A stretch of 64,000 bases of DNA, taken from contig RPFO01000448.1 of NCBI GenBank assembly GCA_009746045.1, positions 4,268,419 to 4,332,418 on the forward strand, read 5' to 3'. This document shows, one piece after another, positions 21,601-30,353 of this stretch. The position numbers and the translations under genes are program-made. This stretch comes from Mesostigma viride. Its lineage: Eukaryota > Streptophyta > Mesostigmatophyceae > Mesostigmatales > Mesostigmataceae. The notes under the pieces were generated by a model. That model was not told the origin of the DNA. It was given only the letters and a program-made list of their open reading frames with translations, and made no database searches. The number at the start of each line of letters is the position of its first letter. Position 1 is the first letter of the stretch.

Positions 21601-23817
21601 CAGCTTGTGGTTACGCGCCGTCAGGTTGATGCGGTCCACCGTGTGCAGTCGCTGGCTCTGGAGGTGAGCGTGCACAGTCGCTCGGATCGCATCGCGGGCC
21701 TGGGGCAGGGGATGGCGGGGGCGCAAGGAATAGGGGATGGACAGAGTGGGGGGGAGCATGGTGCGGCAGCAGAACGGGAAGGGGAGGATGCATGTGAGTG
21801 TGGGATACACGCAAGTGTGGGTTGGAGGGAGGGAGGGAGGGAGGGAGGGAGGGAGGAGGGAGGGAGGGAGGGAGGGAGGGAGGGAGGGAGGGAGGGAGGG
21901 AGGGAGGGAGGGAGGGAGGGAGGGAGGGAGGAGGGAGGGAGGGAGGGAGGGAGGGAGGGAGGGAGGGAGGGAGGGAGGGAGGGAGGGAGGGAGGGAGGGA
22001 GGAGGGAGGGAGAGGAGGGAGGGAGGGAGGAGGGAGGGAGGGAGGGAGGGAGGGAGGGAGGGAGGGAGGGAGGGAGGGAGGGAGGGAGGGAGGGAGGGAG
22101 GGAGGGAGGGAGGGAGGGAGGGAGGGAGGGAGGAGGGAGGAGGGAGGAGGGAGGGAGGGAGGAGGGAGGGAGGGAGGGAGGAGGGAGGGAGGGAGGGAGG
22201 AGGGAGGGAGGGAGGGAGGGAGGAGGGAGGGAGGGAGGGAGGGAGGGAGGGAGGGAGGGAGGGAGGGAGGGAGGGAGGAGGGAGGAGGGAGGGAGGGAGG
22301 GAGGGAGGGAGGGAGGGAGGGAGGGAGGGAGGGAGGGAGGGAGGAGGGAGGGAGGGAGGGAGGGAGGGAGGGAGGGAGGAGGGAGGGAGGGAGGGAGGGA
22401 GGGAGGAGGGAGGGAGGAGGGAGGGAGGGAGGGAGGGAGGGAGGAGGGAGGGAGGGAGGGAGGGAGGAGGGAGGGAGGGAGGGAGGGAGGGAGGGAGGGA
22501 GGAGGGAGGGAGGGAGGGAGGGAGGGGGAGGGAGGGGAGGGAGGGAGGGAGGGAGGGAGGGAGGGAGGGAGGGAGAATGAGTGTGGGCCATCGTGTATGC
22601 ACTCGCATTTGTCCTGCCCTGGGGGGTCATGGTAAATTGAGTGGTGACCTTCCCAGGCAGAAGGATTGGTAATCAGTTCTCCAAAACACGCAAACAAAGA
22701 GGGCTGTTACTGCTGTTGTTGATGACGGTTTGGTGTTGGTAGCGACAGTAGTGGAGGTGGTTGGTTGGGTGGTTGGGTGTGAGGGCGGGAGCAGTGGAGG
22801 CCTTGGCAGGAGTGGCGGTGGTGTTGATGGCGGTGGTGCTGGTACCAACAATGATGGCGGCGCTTATCAAAGGATGTGCAATGTAGTGAATCAAAAGCAA
22901 TTCACGACCTGTGGAAAACCATGTAGAGCTTCCTGGCTTGCAAATGACTAGGGTAGATGGCTGACAACCCCAGGCGTAGTCTCCAGCCACATCTAGTTAT
23001 ATACCGGGATGCCCCGACACAGTAGTTAGCACAACAAGGCAGGAGGCACACAACGGAGATCATCATCGACACAAATCAACCACTGTGCCGTGGCGTCAAG
23101 CTAATATGGACACGATATTTTACCGGCTGATGTGTCTTGAGAAGATGAGCCCCACATTTCAAATGCCCTCTTCAGCTTCAAACGGAAGAAGGATATGAAG
23201 GAAAACTACTTGCTTGGCTTAACAGGCTGATTTTGGAGATGACGCAAAGCTCGGGCCTCAAGATGCTTCCACGCTAGGACCCTTCGCTACTCTAAGAGCC
23301 ATCACCTAGCATGCACAAGAGCCCTCAGAGTTCAGAAAAGAGATAGTTGCAACATGCAACACATGAATATGCACGTGCAAAAGCATACCTCCTCTTCTAC
23401 TCGCTGCAAACGCTGGGCCTCGGCAAGTTCTTGCGTCTCCCGGGCCTGGTGGTCATCCAGCTCGCGGGCCGCAAGAGCGAGCGCTGCCAGAGTGTCAGCG
23501 TCCGACCTGATGCCATGCATATATGACTGGCTAAGGCGCAGCGCCTCTTGGGCCAGCATCTGCAACAGACGCACAAAGGCAGCAAACTCCGATTTTATTT
23601 ATTTCGCAGAAACGAACAAACATAACGTGCGGCCTGCGCACCCCTTCAACCAACAAGCTAGACAAGCGCATTCACATAATCGAAACTAACAAACAAAAGA
23701 TTGTGAACTATAAACTGGAGACGATGTCCAAGCAAAAAGCCTCACCTCCTCTCTCCTGACATCCGCAAATATGTCGTCGGTCTTTTGAGCCATAACTCCA
23801 TCCTTCTGAGTACCCAT
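9449..23817 (-). CDS. Hybrid histidine kinase, 13 coding exons, about 1,473 aa
   Basis: Exons in transcript order: 23746-23817, 23389-23559, 21397-21699, 20377-20631, 19197-19761, 18111-18271, 17000-17158, 16105-16239, 15134-15424, 14313-14357, 13548-13752, 10407-12223, 9449-9691. All introns are GT-AG, phases agree, and the sum (4,422 nt) is a whole number of codons ending in a stop. The ATG at 23817 has an upstream in-frame stop. Domains: charged coiled coils at about residues 25-560; HisKA helix with phospho-accepting His577 (FICHELRNP); HATPase_c with N box Asn722, G1 box DTGIG at 754 and G2 box GGSGMGLSIC; a Ser/Pro/Ala-rich linker at about 830-1335; receiver with acidic pair 1350-1351, phospho-accepting Asp1394, a Ser-Thr pair and the conserved Lys. 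No membrane segment is seen. By family knowledge it autophosphorylates on His and passes phosphate to its own Asp, probably onward to an HPt protein. The input signal is unknown. Confidence 0.9.
10019..10420 (-). repeat. 51-53-bp minisatellite containing copies of the exon 12 splice donor
   Basis: Seven full units and one partial unit. The plus-strand ATGGCATTCGTCACG motif starts at 10072, 10125, 10178, 10229, 10280, 10331 and 10384. Each unit carries, on the minus strand, the last bases of exon 12 and its donor (ATCATCACG followed by GTGCGTGGC). The true donor at 10406/10407 lies in the unit nearest the exon, so the array grew outward from the exon-intron junction. Confidence 0.9.
10407..12223 (-). 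other. Exon 12: kinase G2 end, long linker, receiver amino half
   Basis: The 1,817-nt exon opens with the end of HATPase_c ([19 protein letters not shown]...TFWFTVPL), continues with roughly 500 residues rich in Ser, Pro, Ala, Thr and Gln (including a short poly-Gln at about 11430-11450), and ends with the receiver amino half ([15 protein letters not shown]). The linker lacks recognisable domains and is probably disordered. Many two-receiver hybrid kinases carry a first receiver here; I could not see one. Confidence 0.85.
13205..13540 (-). repeat. Seven-base (CCACCCT)n array beside the exon 11 donor
   Basis: About 48 units of CCACCCT with variants (CCGCCCT, CCGTCCA), ending 8 bp from the exon 11 donor at 13547/13548. 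The unit has seven bases, so open frames appear in all phases on both strands; none is a gene. Confidence 0.9.
13548..14357 (-). other. Exons 10-11: ATP-binding N box and G1 box
   Basis: Exon 10 (14313-14357, only 45 nt) encodes [15 protein letters not shown]. Exon 11 (13548-13752) continues [11 protein letters not shown] and reaches DTGIGI and EYGGSGMG. The N box LLNLVSNARKF is reconstituted exactly across the 560-nt intron, which confirms the splice sites. Confidence 0.9.
14911..15113 (-). repeat. 52-bp tandem repeat, four copies, intron 9
   Basis: Units start at 14911, 14963, 15015 and 15067 (GATCATCTAGGCCAGACG...). The array ends about 20 bp from the exon 9 donor. Confidence 0.9.
15134..16239 (-). 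other. Exons 8-9: DHp/HisKA dimerisation and phospho-accepting helix
   Basis: Exon 8 (16105-16239) encodes [19 protein letters not shown] with the phospho-accepting His. Exon 9 (15134-15424) encodes the second helix ([19 protein letters not shown]), which pairs with the first to form the DHp four-helix bundle of the dimer, followed by a Glu/Ala-rich insertion before the ATPase domain. Confidence 0.9.
15705..16070 (-). repeat. Tandem decaying copies of the 3' end of exon 8
   Basis: The exon 8 end encoding [14 protein letters not shown] plus its GTGGGT donor recurs intact at about 16018-16062, and in more decayed form at 15861-15900 and 15711-15798. The copy at 16018 remains in the same reading frame as exon 8 and retains AAG followed by GTGGGC. 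Confidence 0.85.
18646..19196 (-). repeat. 37-bp minisatellite beginning at the exon 5 splice donor
   Basis: About 15 near-identical 37-bp units. On the minus strand each contains GACGAGACGGGTGGGTGC, a copy of the exon 5 end and donor (GACGAGACAG followed by GTGGGTGC). The array abuts the true donor at 19196/19197. Open frames here in all phases are artefacts of the repeat. Confidence 0.9.
21823..22574. repeat. 750-bp (GGGA)n purine array in intron 2
   Basis: GGGA units with occasional GGA, on plus; on the kinase transcript this is a (TCCC)n pyrimidine tract 125 nt upstream of the exon 3 acceptor. Long open frames on both strands are repeat artefacts. Confidence 0.95.
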
Positions 23818-24180
23818 CCTGCTGCCTGAGTGCACCTTAGGTACATCCGTGTCCAGCTAGGGTCGTTGTGGAACCCACACTACAGCCTGCAAGTCCTTGG
23901 ACAGTTGCAGATACGCCGCCGCCCATATCAAATTCACGACATAGCCCGCGAAGGTAAAAACGAGAATGCAATTTCATGGTTGCCAAGCTTAACACGGCCT
24001 ATCATCGTGATTTGTAAATTTTATCTAGCCATAATTTAAATTACCGGGAAGAATCAGGGGTGCACATCTGGTATCGAACACTGTCCGGCACCATTTACAT
24101 CAATTATCCAAAAGGCGAAGGCTGTCGTTGTGGTGACTTCGCGAGGCACTCGGCCAGTTTTTACGAAACCCCGAATAAGG
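23818..24180. promoter_or_regulatory. Proximal upstream region of the kinase gene
   Basis: The 363 bp between the kinase start codon and the composite transposon at 24187. It presumably holds the 5' UTR and core promoter. No TATA-like element or other motif could be assigned confidently. Confidence 0.35.
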
Positions 24181-24512
24181 TTGCCGGAGGAGGGGTGACA
24201 TTGAGCCAAGCTAAATAGGGGCCGGATCCTGCAGCCCAGTGTTTTTTTTAAGGTTTTCGTTACTAGTGGCGCTAGGCCACTTGTGGCGTTTCGAACTATG
24301 AAAACTTCAGTTTACTCGGCCAATGTGTGGCTTTAAGCCAATTAAAATTGGGCTTGGCACGGCCACGTGTGGCGGGCTGGCTTTTTGGTGCAGCAAATGA
24401 CCCTACCGGCAGCGGGGTCAGCGCGGCGCGGCGCCGTACTGGCATTCCAAGTTCAAAGTAGTTCAGAACAGTATGTTTAATTATCTTAAGTTCAAACTAG
24501 TAGAATTTATTA

Positions 24513-24596
24513 GAATCATTCACGCCTTAAGTTGGGTTCACGCCTGAAGTTGGGTTGACCAAAAACCTCGAACCCAACTTAAGGCGTGAATGCCTG
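24513..24596. mobile_element. Mariner-like MITE, 84 bp
   Basis: Shorter relative of 9074-9278: inverted CATTCACGCCTTAAGTTGGG arms flanked by TA on each side. Confidence 0.65.
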
Positions 24597-25530
24597 TACA
24601 CAAGGCGGGCGAGCGTCTCCGTCTCAGGCATCGGCGCCGGGCGTACTTGGTAAATTAACAACAACGATTACCACTACAGCCACTGCTTAACAAAACGATT
24701 ACTGAAGTGCCGAAAGTCGAAACACATAGTCAATGCAATGCAGTACAGTACTGTATGGCTGGCGAGTGACTGGAACTGAGGCGCCAGCCGCCAGGCCGCC
24801 AGCCAGCTGAAGCCAGAAAATGCACACAAGCTGCAGTCTGCACAGTGCACTCTGGTCTCTGGCAGCGGGCCACTTGCCACTTGGCACTTGGCCGGGCTCT
24901 ACGTACATGCACTATGCAGTCAGTAAGTCAGTCAGTCATAGTAATACTCATAGTAGTTCTAGTACTAGGGAGGCTTGTGGCGGAACGCCGGCCGGAAGAC
25001 CGGCTGACACCGCCAATTGTGGCGTAGCCTGTACTAGAGTGAACTTCAGGCACGGCCACCCTGTGGCGAAACGAAACTACAAAGTAGAACAGCACGGCCA
25101 AATTGTGGCTTCTTGGGTGCCCTGTCCAAGTGGGTGGCACCGCCACATTTTGCCAAAAAAAGTGCCACACCGCCACATTTGGCGGTGTATCGCCACTAAA
25201 AAAAACACTGCTGCAGCCGCCGGTCCAGAATATCTGGCCCCTATTTCCATATTAGGGGCCAGTGCAGCAACCGGCACCAACTGGAGCTGGCCCCCATGTT
25301 TTCGGCCCCTATAGGGGAGCGGGGGGCCGACTTTCATGCAGCCGTCAGCCCATAGAGTCTGGCCCCCAAATGCTACAGCATGGCGGAATTTGCAAGCAAG
25401 GCGGCCGAGTCTGCCCGCACCGCATATTTAGTGTTTTGTTGCGAACAATTCCTTGGGATTTTAGTTTCAGGCTGCCTATATATTAGCGTATTGTCAGATC
25501 GTTACCGAGGAGGGAGCCGCTCATAGTAGC

Positions 25531-25707
25531 ATGTCTGAACCGCCGGACATTGGACCGGAGGAAGGGCCTGGTCTGCAACGCGGCTGGCCAGACTTGTATT
25601 ATGACCAAGACAACCGCCGAGCCACTGCAGAATATTCTTATTTAATTCTGGGTGAGGATGGTCTATCGGTGAAATGCATAGCATGCGGTCATGACAAGCG
25701 CTTTTGA
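25531..25707 (+). pseudogene. Transposase amino-terminal relic
   Basis: A 58-residue frame from ATG 25531 (MSEPPDIGPEEGPG...) running into VKCIACGHDKRF and a stop created where the foldback element begins at about 25700. The acidic amino end followed by CxxC-G-H resembles the start of a BED-type zinc finger in hAT transposases, and the position inside a hAT-like element fits. The rest of the protein is not visible beyond the insertion. Confidence 0.45.
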
Positions 25708-26838
25708 CAGATCTGTAAAGTTAGGGCCCGAAAAATACAGATGGCTAGGCGTATATGCAGATCTGTTTTTTTAATACAGATCTGTACGTAAACTCCGACG
25801 TAATGCCTTTACGTCTTCGGGGGTCGAAGTGCAGGCCGTGCTCAGTACCTGGAAGCAAAATTCAGCCATGGCTACGAAAGCTAATAGAGGAATGTCAGCC
25901 GTATGACCTGCACACGAGGGTAATTAAGAAATCAAGCCGAAGTTAATCCTGCATCTGAGCGAGCAGAATAATTGCAAACACAACAGCAATTGTGCGACAG
26001 ACCAAACAATATCGCCGCGTGCACTAGGCTCTGTATTCTGGTCACACCCAGATGCATTGGCTACATTGGATTAGGCGCCTTAACGAACTCAGTCGAGGGA
26101 AAACGCGAGGAGCGCCATCTAAGCAGTTGCTTGTCATGTCTATACGCCCGGGCATCTCATGATCTGTCTACCATGCACGCATTTTCCTTGGATGAATCAA
26201 ACAGCTTTTGACATTTTAATGGCGACAATGAAGTCCGGCCACGACAGTATAGCGCTGCTCAGAGCTTCGTTGTCGAGAAAGGTTTAAGAGGTGCTTTTTC
26301 CGGGCAGATAATTTAACTCTGCCTAGATCCCGGTAGCTTTCAGCACGCGCATATTGCTTGAGGTAAGCGAGCCACGACGCCTGCAGGTGCTCCTGCCGAG
26401 GTGGAGACCTCCGAGAGCACGTGGATTAGGCTCATGCGTCAAAGCAGCATCGACCTTCATTCTCCTGGTGTGGAAGGTCACTTTTCAGGATTAACATATC
26501 TGAATGTTGATTGCCTGTTCATTTTCCGTCAATTGAGCAGCGATTGAAACCATGAGCCATGCAAGTGTAAGGTGCAGAATTCAGTTGATGAACCCAAGCA
26601 GGTAATGTGCAAAATAGATGAACCCAAGTAATATGTGCAGATGTTTCGTCCCACTGGCTGTGTGCTATTGCATGAACCGTGTAGGCCCTTGGCGTGTACT
26701 CACTTGCTGCAACCGTGCCCACAGCTGCTTGTCAATACACGCGGCAGGCACAACGACTTTTGCCGCGAGGTGAAACATTTAACTCCCCCACACCTTGCAT
26801 TTTTCACTCTTTCTTTTCCCTATCCATCCTACCCCCCA

Positions 26839-27456
26839 GCACACACACACGCCCACATACATACACATGCACATAAATGTTCACACACACATGCACACAC
26901 GCACGCATACACACATGCACACATACACACATGCACACACGCACACATGCACACATGCACACACGCACACACGCACACATACACACATGCACACATACAC
27001 ACATGCACACACGCACACATGCACACACGCACACATGCACACATACACACATGCACACACGCACACATGCACACATGCACACATGCACACACGCACGCAT
27101 ACACACATGCACACATACACACATGCACACACGCACGCATACACACATGCACACATACACACATGCACACACGCACACATGTACACACGCACACACACAC
27201 ACGCACACACGCACACACGCACACACGCACACACGCACACACGCACACACGCACACACGCACACACGCACACACGCACACACGCACACACGCACACACGC
27301 ACACACGCACACACGCACACACGCACACACGCACACACGCACACACGCACACACGCACACACGCACACACGCACACTCGCACACTCGCACACACGCACAC
27401 ACGCACGCACACACGCACACACGCATACACGCACACACGCACACACATGCACACTG
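26839..27456. repeat. AC-rich satellite (ACACGC / ACATGC units)
   Basis: More than 600 bp of alternating CA with periodic CG or TG steps. The first half mixes CACACATGCACACACGCA variants, the second half is a regular eight-base ACACACGC repeat. Alternating purine-pyrimidine DNA of this kind can adopt Z-DNA. Degenerate flanks extend to about 27600. Confidence 0.95.
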
Positions 27457-27599
27457 TGACATACACATGTATGCACACAATATCACACACATGCACACAC
27501 CCACGTGCGCACATGCACGCTAACACATGCATGCACACAAACATGTGCACACACCCACGAGCACACGTGCACATGCATACAAACGCACACAAACACAGG

Positions 27600-28986
27600 C
27601 CGACTTGCACACATGCGCCACACACATCAATCCATCACCAATAAACGGGTTGCTTGGACCCAACGACCTTCTTACTCGCCTGTCCACCCAATGTTCTGCC
27701 CATCCTCCCGCCTGCCCGCCTACAAGTCTGCCACCCGCCTATCTGCCCACCCATCTGTCAACCTGCCTGCCTGCCTGCTTGTGTGCATGCCTGCGGGCCT
27801 GCATGTGCACCTGCGCCCATGCACCTATTATGCCCCCATGGCACATACATGCAGCCTAGCTAGTTGAGTGTCTCTAGGCACGCGCACATGGGTGGCTACA
27901 TGGGCATTTGCCTGTGTCTTAGGCTGGGGCGTTGGGCTGATTAGTTCAAGAGTGGGCGGGAAGACGGTGGTATAATTGGGTGGGTAGGGACGGAGTGGAT
28001 GGATGATTGGGGGGTTGGATGCGGGTGGGACTCAAGTTAGTGTTAAGTCCAATGTTGCCTATAGCATCAACAAAAATAAGCGAGAAAGCAGCCTAAATTC
28101 AAGGAGCCTACTTCTTGTAACATGTGCCAAACTGCAATTAATGGTTGCAGGCTCACAAGCTGCCAGATTCATAACGCACATGGAATGAATTGCATGGTTA
28201 CAGGACAAGCGTGTGGTTGGAAATCTTACAATGCCTGGCGACGTCTCTTTCATGTGCCCACTGAGAACCGCTGTTCTTCGACACAAGAAGGCTTTGGCAA
28301 GCAACGAGCTTCGGCCAGGGCCTTCATTTCAAGGAACCGTGTGTGAAGCAATAACTCAGGATTTACAAACAGAAACTATACCTAACTTTGCGACCTTCAT
28401 GCAGTATGTCATGTGCATGGCTATGTAGTATGTGCCAACAATCACAACGAAAACGTGCGAAATTGCAAACATTGCCATGGAAGGGCAGGAGCCACGCACG
28501 CAGCAAATTAAAACGGTTCGTGAACCAGATTGTCGGGCATAAAGACAGCAAAGTCTGGCCAGCAATAATGCAGTGCGATGCGAGACAAACTCGGTAAATA
28601 TGGGCAGGCAGGCGCAGCTCGTCCTCAGCAGTGCTATCTAACGTGACGGCGCCTTATTTCCGCGTGCACGGTGCCGAACATGGCACTGGCCTGATTCCAG
28701 TTGCAGCAACGCCAGATGCCTTCCCGTCATAGAGCAGAGGCTTCACGTACGTCGCCATCGTTGGCTACCAATCGCTATGCTTCCCGTGATAATGCACTCC
28801 GCGTCCGAACAAAATGTCGAGAAAGCAAACAATCTACACGCGAGAGAACTGGGCTGATAGCTTTTCAGTACTGGTTTTACCGTGCCTTCAAATTCCATTA
28901 GCTTACTTAACCATGGCTGACTAATTTTAGCTAATTTACAGGTATTTGTACCACTGGCCGCACCGCCCGCATGCATGGACGAGTCT
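27600..28986. other. Interior of foldback element, no gene seen
   Basis: A short cluster of CTGCCTGCC-type repeats (27700-27810) and otherwise unremarkable sequence. Nothing codes convincingly. Confidence 0.4.
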
Positions 28987-29482
28987 CGAAGACGTAAGGG
29001 CATTACGTCGGAGTTTACGTACAGATCTGTAATAAAAAAACAGATCTGCATATACGCCTAGCCATCTGTATTTTTCGGGCCCTAACTTTACAGATCTGTC
29101 AAAAGCTCAGCAGGTGCGCAGCCAACAAGATGCCACCATTTTAAGCACCATTTATTTAGGCAGCCTGCACACATAACAAAAAAAAACGTGCCGGCATCCT
29201 CACGCCGCGCTATTGTACACAGTGTACAGCAGCAGACTTGCCCAGTTGCCTGGCCCTTGTCACCGGGGAGGCATGCGCATCATGCCACGTGGCGCCGCAT
29301 CTTGCCACGTAGCGCCGCGCTATTGGGGGCCAGTAATCAGGGGCCACCGCCGCCGACCTTCGTTTTGCTCGCCAGCCCCTATATCCAAATAGGGGCCGGC
29401 GCGTTCCGCAGCAGTCAGGCCCTGGGACGGGCCCCTATTACCCAGGAAATTTTGCCTGGAGATGTCACCCCTCCTGTTGCCG

Positions 29483-30353
29483 GTAGGCGATATATCCAAA
29501 ATATCGACTGGGGGTGACGAACTGACGATTGAGGCGTCCGTCGACACCCGACGGCCTTCTGTGAGTTCAGTCAGTCAGTCAGTCAGTCAGTCCGGGGGGG
29601 AGAGAAGGGGGGGGAAGGGAGGGAGTAGGGGGGGGGGTTCGGACCCCCTCACCCCCCCCCGGGCCAATGATGGGACCGGCCCCCCGGGTCGGGGCGACTG
29701 ATATCCCCGGTGCGGTCGCGAAAAGTCTGCTATTGCTAGACTGAAATTTGCTATTCGCCCCGAAAGGAGAACTACCTAAACTAGACGGACTAGACCACTC
29801 GACCAAACCTGCGTCATTAGGGGCTTTTAGGGCTGAGGCAGGTGCTGAGGCCTTCACACGTTCCCAGTTCACACGGCACGGCACGACCTCCTGCGGTAAC
29901 GACCTCCCGACGTCCCGACTCCCGACCGTAACATTCCGTTGGGAAATGGGAAGCCAGGCCTATCACTTATCAGTGCTCGCTTGGCTCAGTTGGCTGCCCG
30001 ACTGCTTGCATTCTTGAGTCTTGACTGGATCCATCCGCTGGTACGATCTCAGGACACGTGGAGGAACTGGGCTCAAGCTGGCAGGACGGACTGTCACCAG
30101 AACGCTTTGTCAAGACCAAATAATGTCAACCTGCAGTCAGTGCAGTGCCATATTAGTGATTTTATTTCACTGTGTCGCAGGTTTCGGAACGTTGGTTATG
30201 CCAGAAGCCCCGGAGTTCAAGTCAAGATTCAGCATTCACGTCAACCTGAGTTGCCACTTGTACAAATTGAATGAATAACTTTTTACAGGTGTCATAATCG
30301 ACTCCGGACCATCGTAGGCGAGGGGCTACCGCAATTGTAGTTCATCTTTTGTC
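29483..30353. promoter_or_regulatory. Upstream region of the PH-domain gene
   Basis: 870 bp between the composite transposon and the PH-gene start. It contains a (TCAG)n run (29567-29592) and G/C homopolymers (29594-29670). Together with 23818-24180 this reconstructs a divergent promoter of about 1.2 kb. No specific promoter element was identified. Confidence 0.35.

Larger units (their letters stand above)
25700..29106. mobile_element. Foldback element with 120-bp terminal inverted repeats
   Basis: Left arm 25700-25818 (GCTTTTGACAGATCTGTAAA...) and right arm 28987-29106 are reverse complements with few differences, and include paired AGATCTGT motifs. No coding capacity was recognised between them; the interior is dominated by the AC-rich satellite. 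Long arms suggest a Mutator-like or foldback class, but no target duplication was identified. Confidence 0.7.
24187..29476. mobile_element. Composite hAT-like element, 5.3 kb, between the two host genes
   Basis: The ends are inverted: GAGGAGGGGTGACAT at 24187 and ATGTCACCCCTCCTG ending at 29476. Both ends abut a direct repeat TTGCCG (24181-24186, 29477-29482; the duplication may be 8 bp with a mismatch). TAGGGGCC/GGCCCCTA motifs cluster near both ends (24209, 25236-25260, 25300, 29372-29395, 29430). A transposase amino-terminal relic lies at 25531 and a 3.4-kb foldback element is inserted directly after it. Confidence 0.65.

Noticed and set aside
21268-22697. Poly-(Pro-Ser-Leu) and poly-(Gly-Arg-Glu) open frames
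   Set aside because: Produced by the (GGGA)n array; only 21397-21699 (minus) codes, as exon 3 of the kinase.
9449-23817. Bacterial origin of the histidine kinase
   Set aside because: Thirteen exons with canonical spliceosomal introns and eukaryotic-type architecture; nothing prokaryotic surrounds it.
26635-27644. His/Thr-rich and Cys/Val-rich open frames over 200 codons
   Set aside because: Artefacts of the alternating AC-rich satellite.
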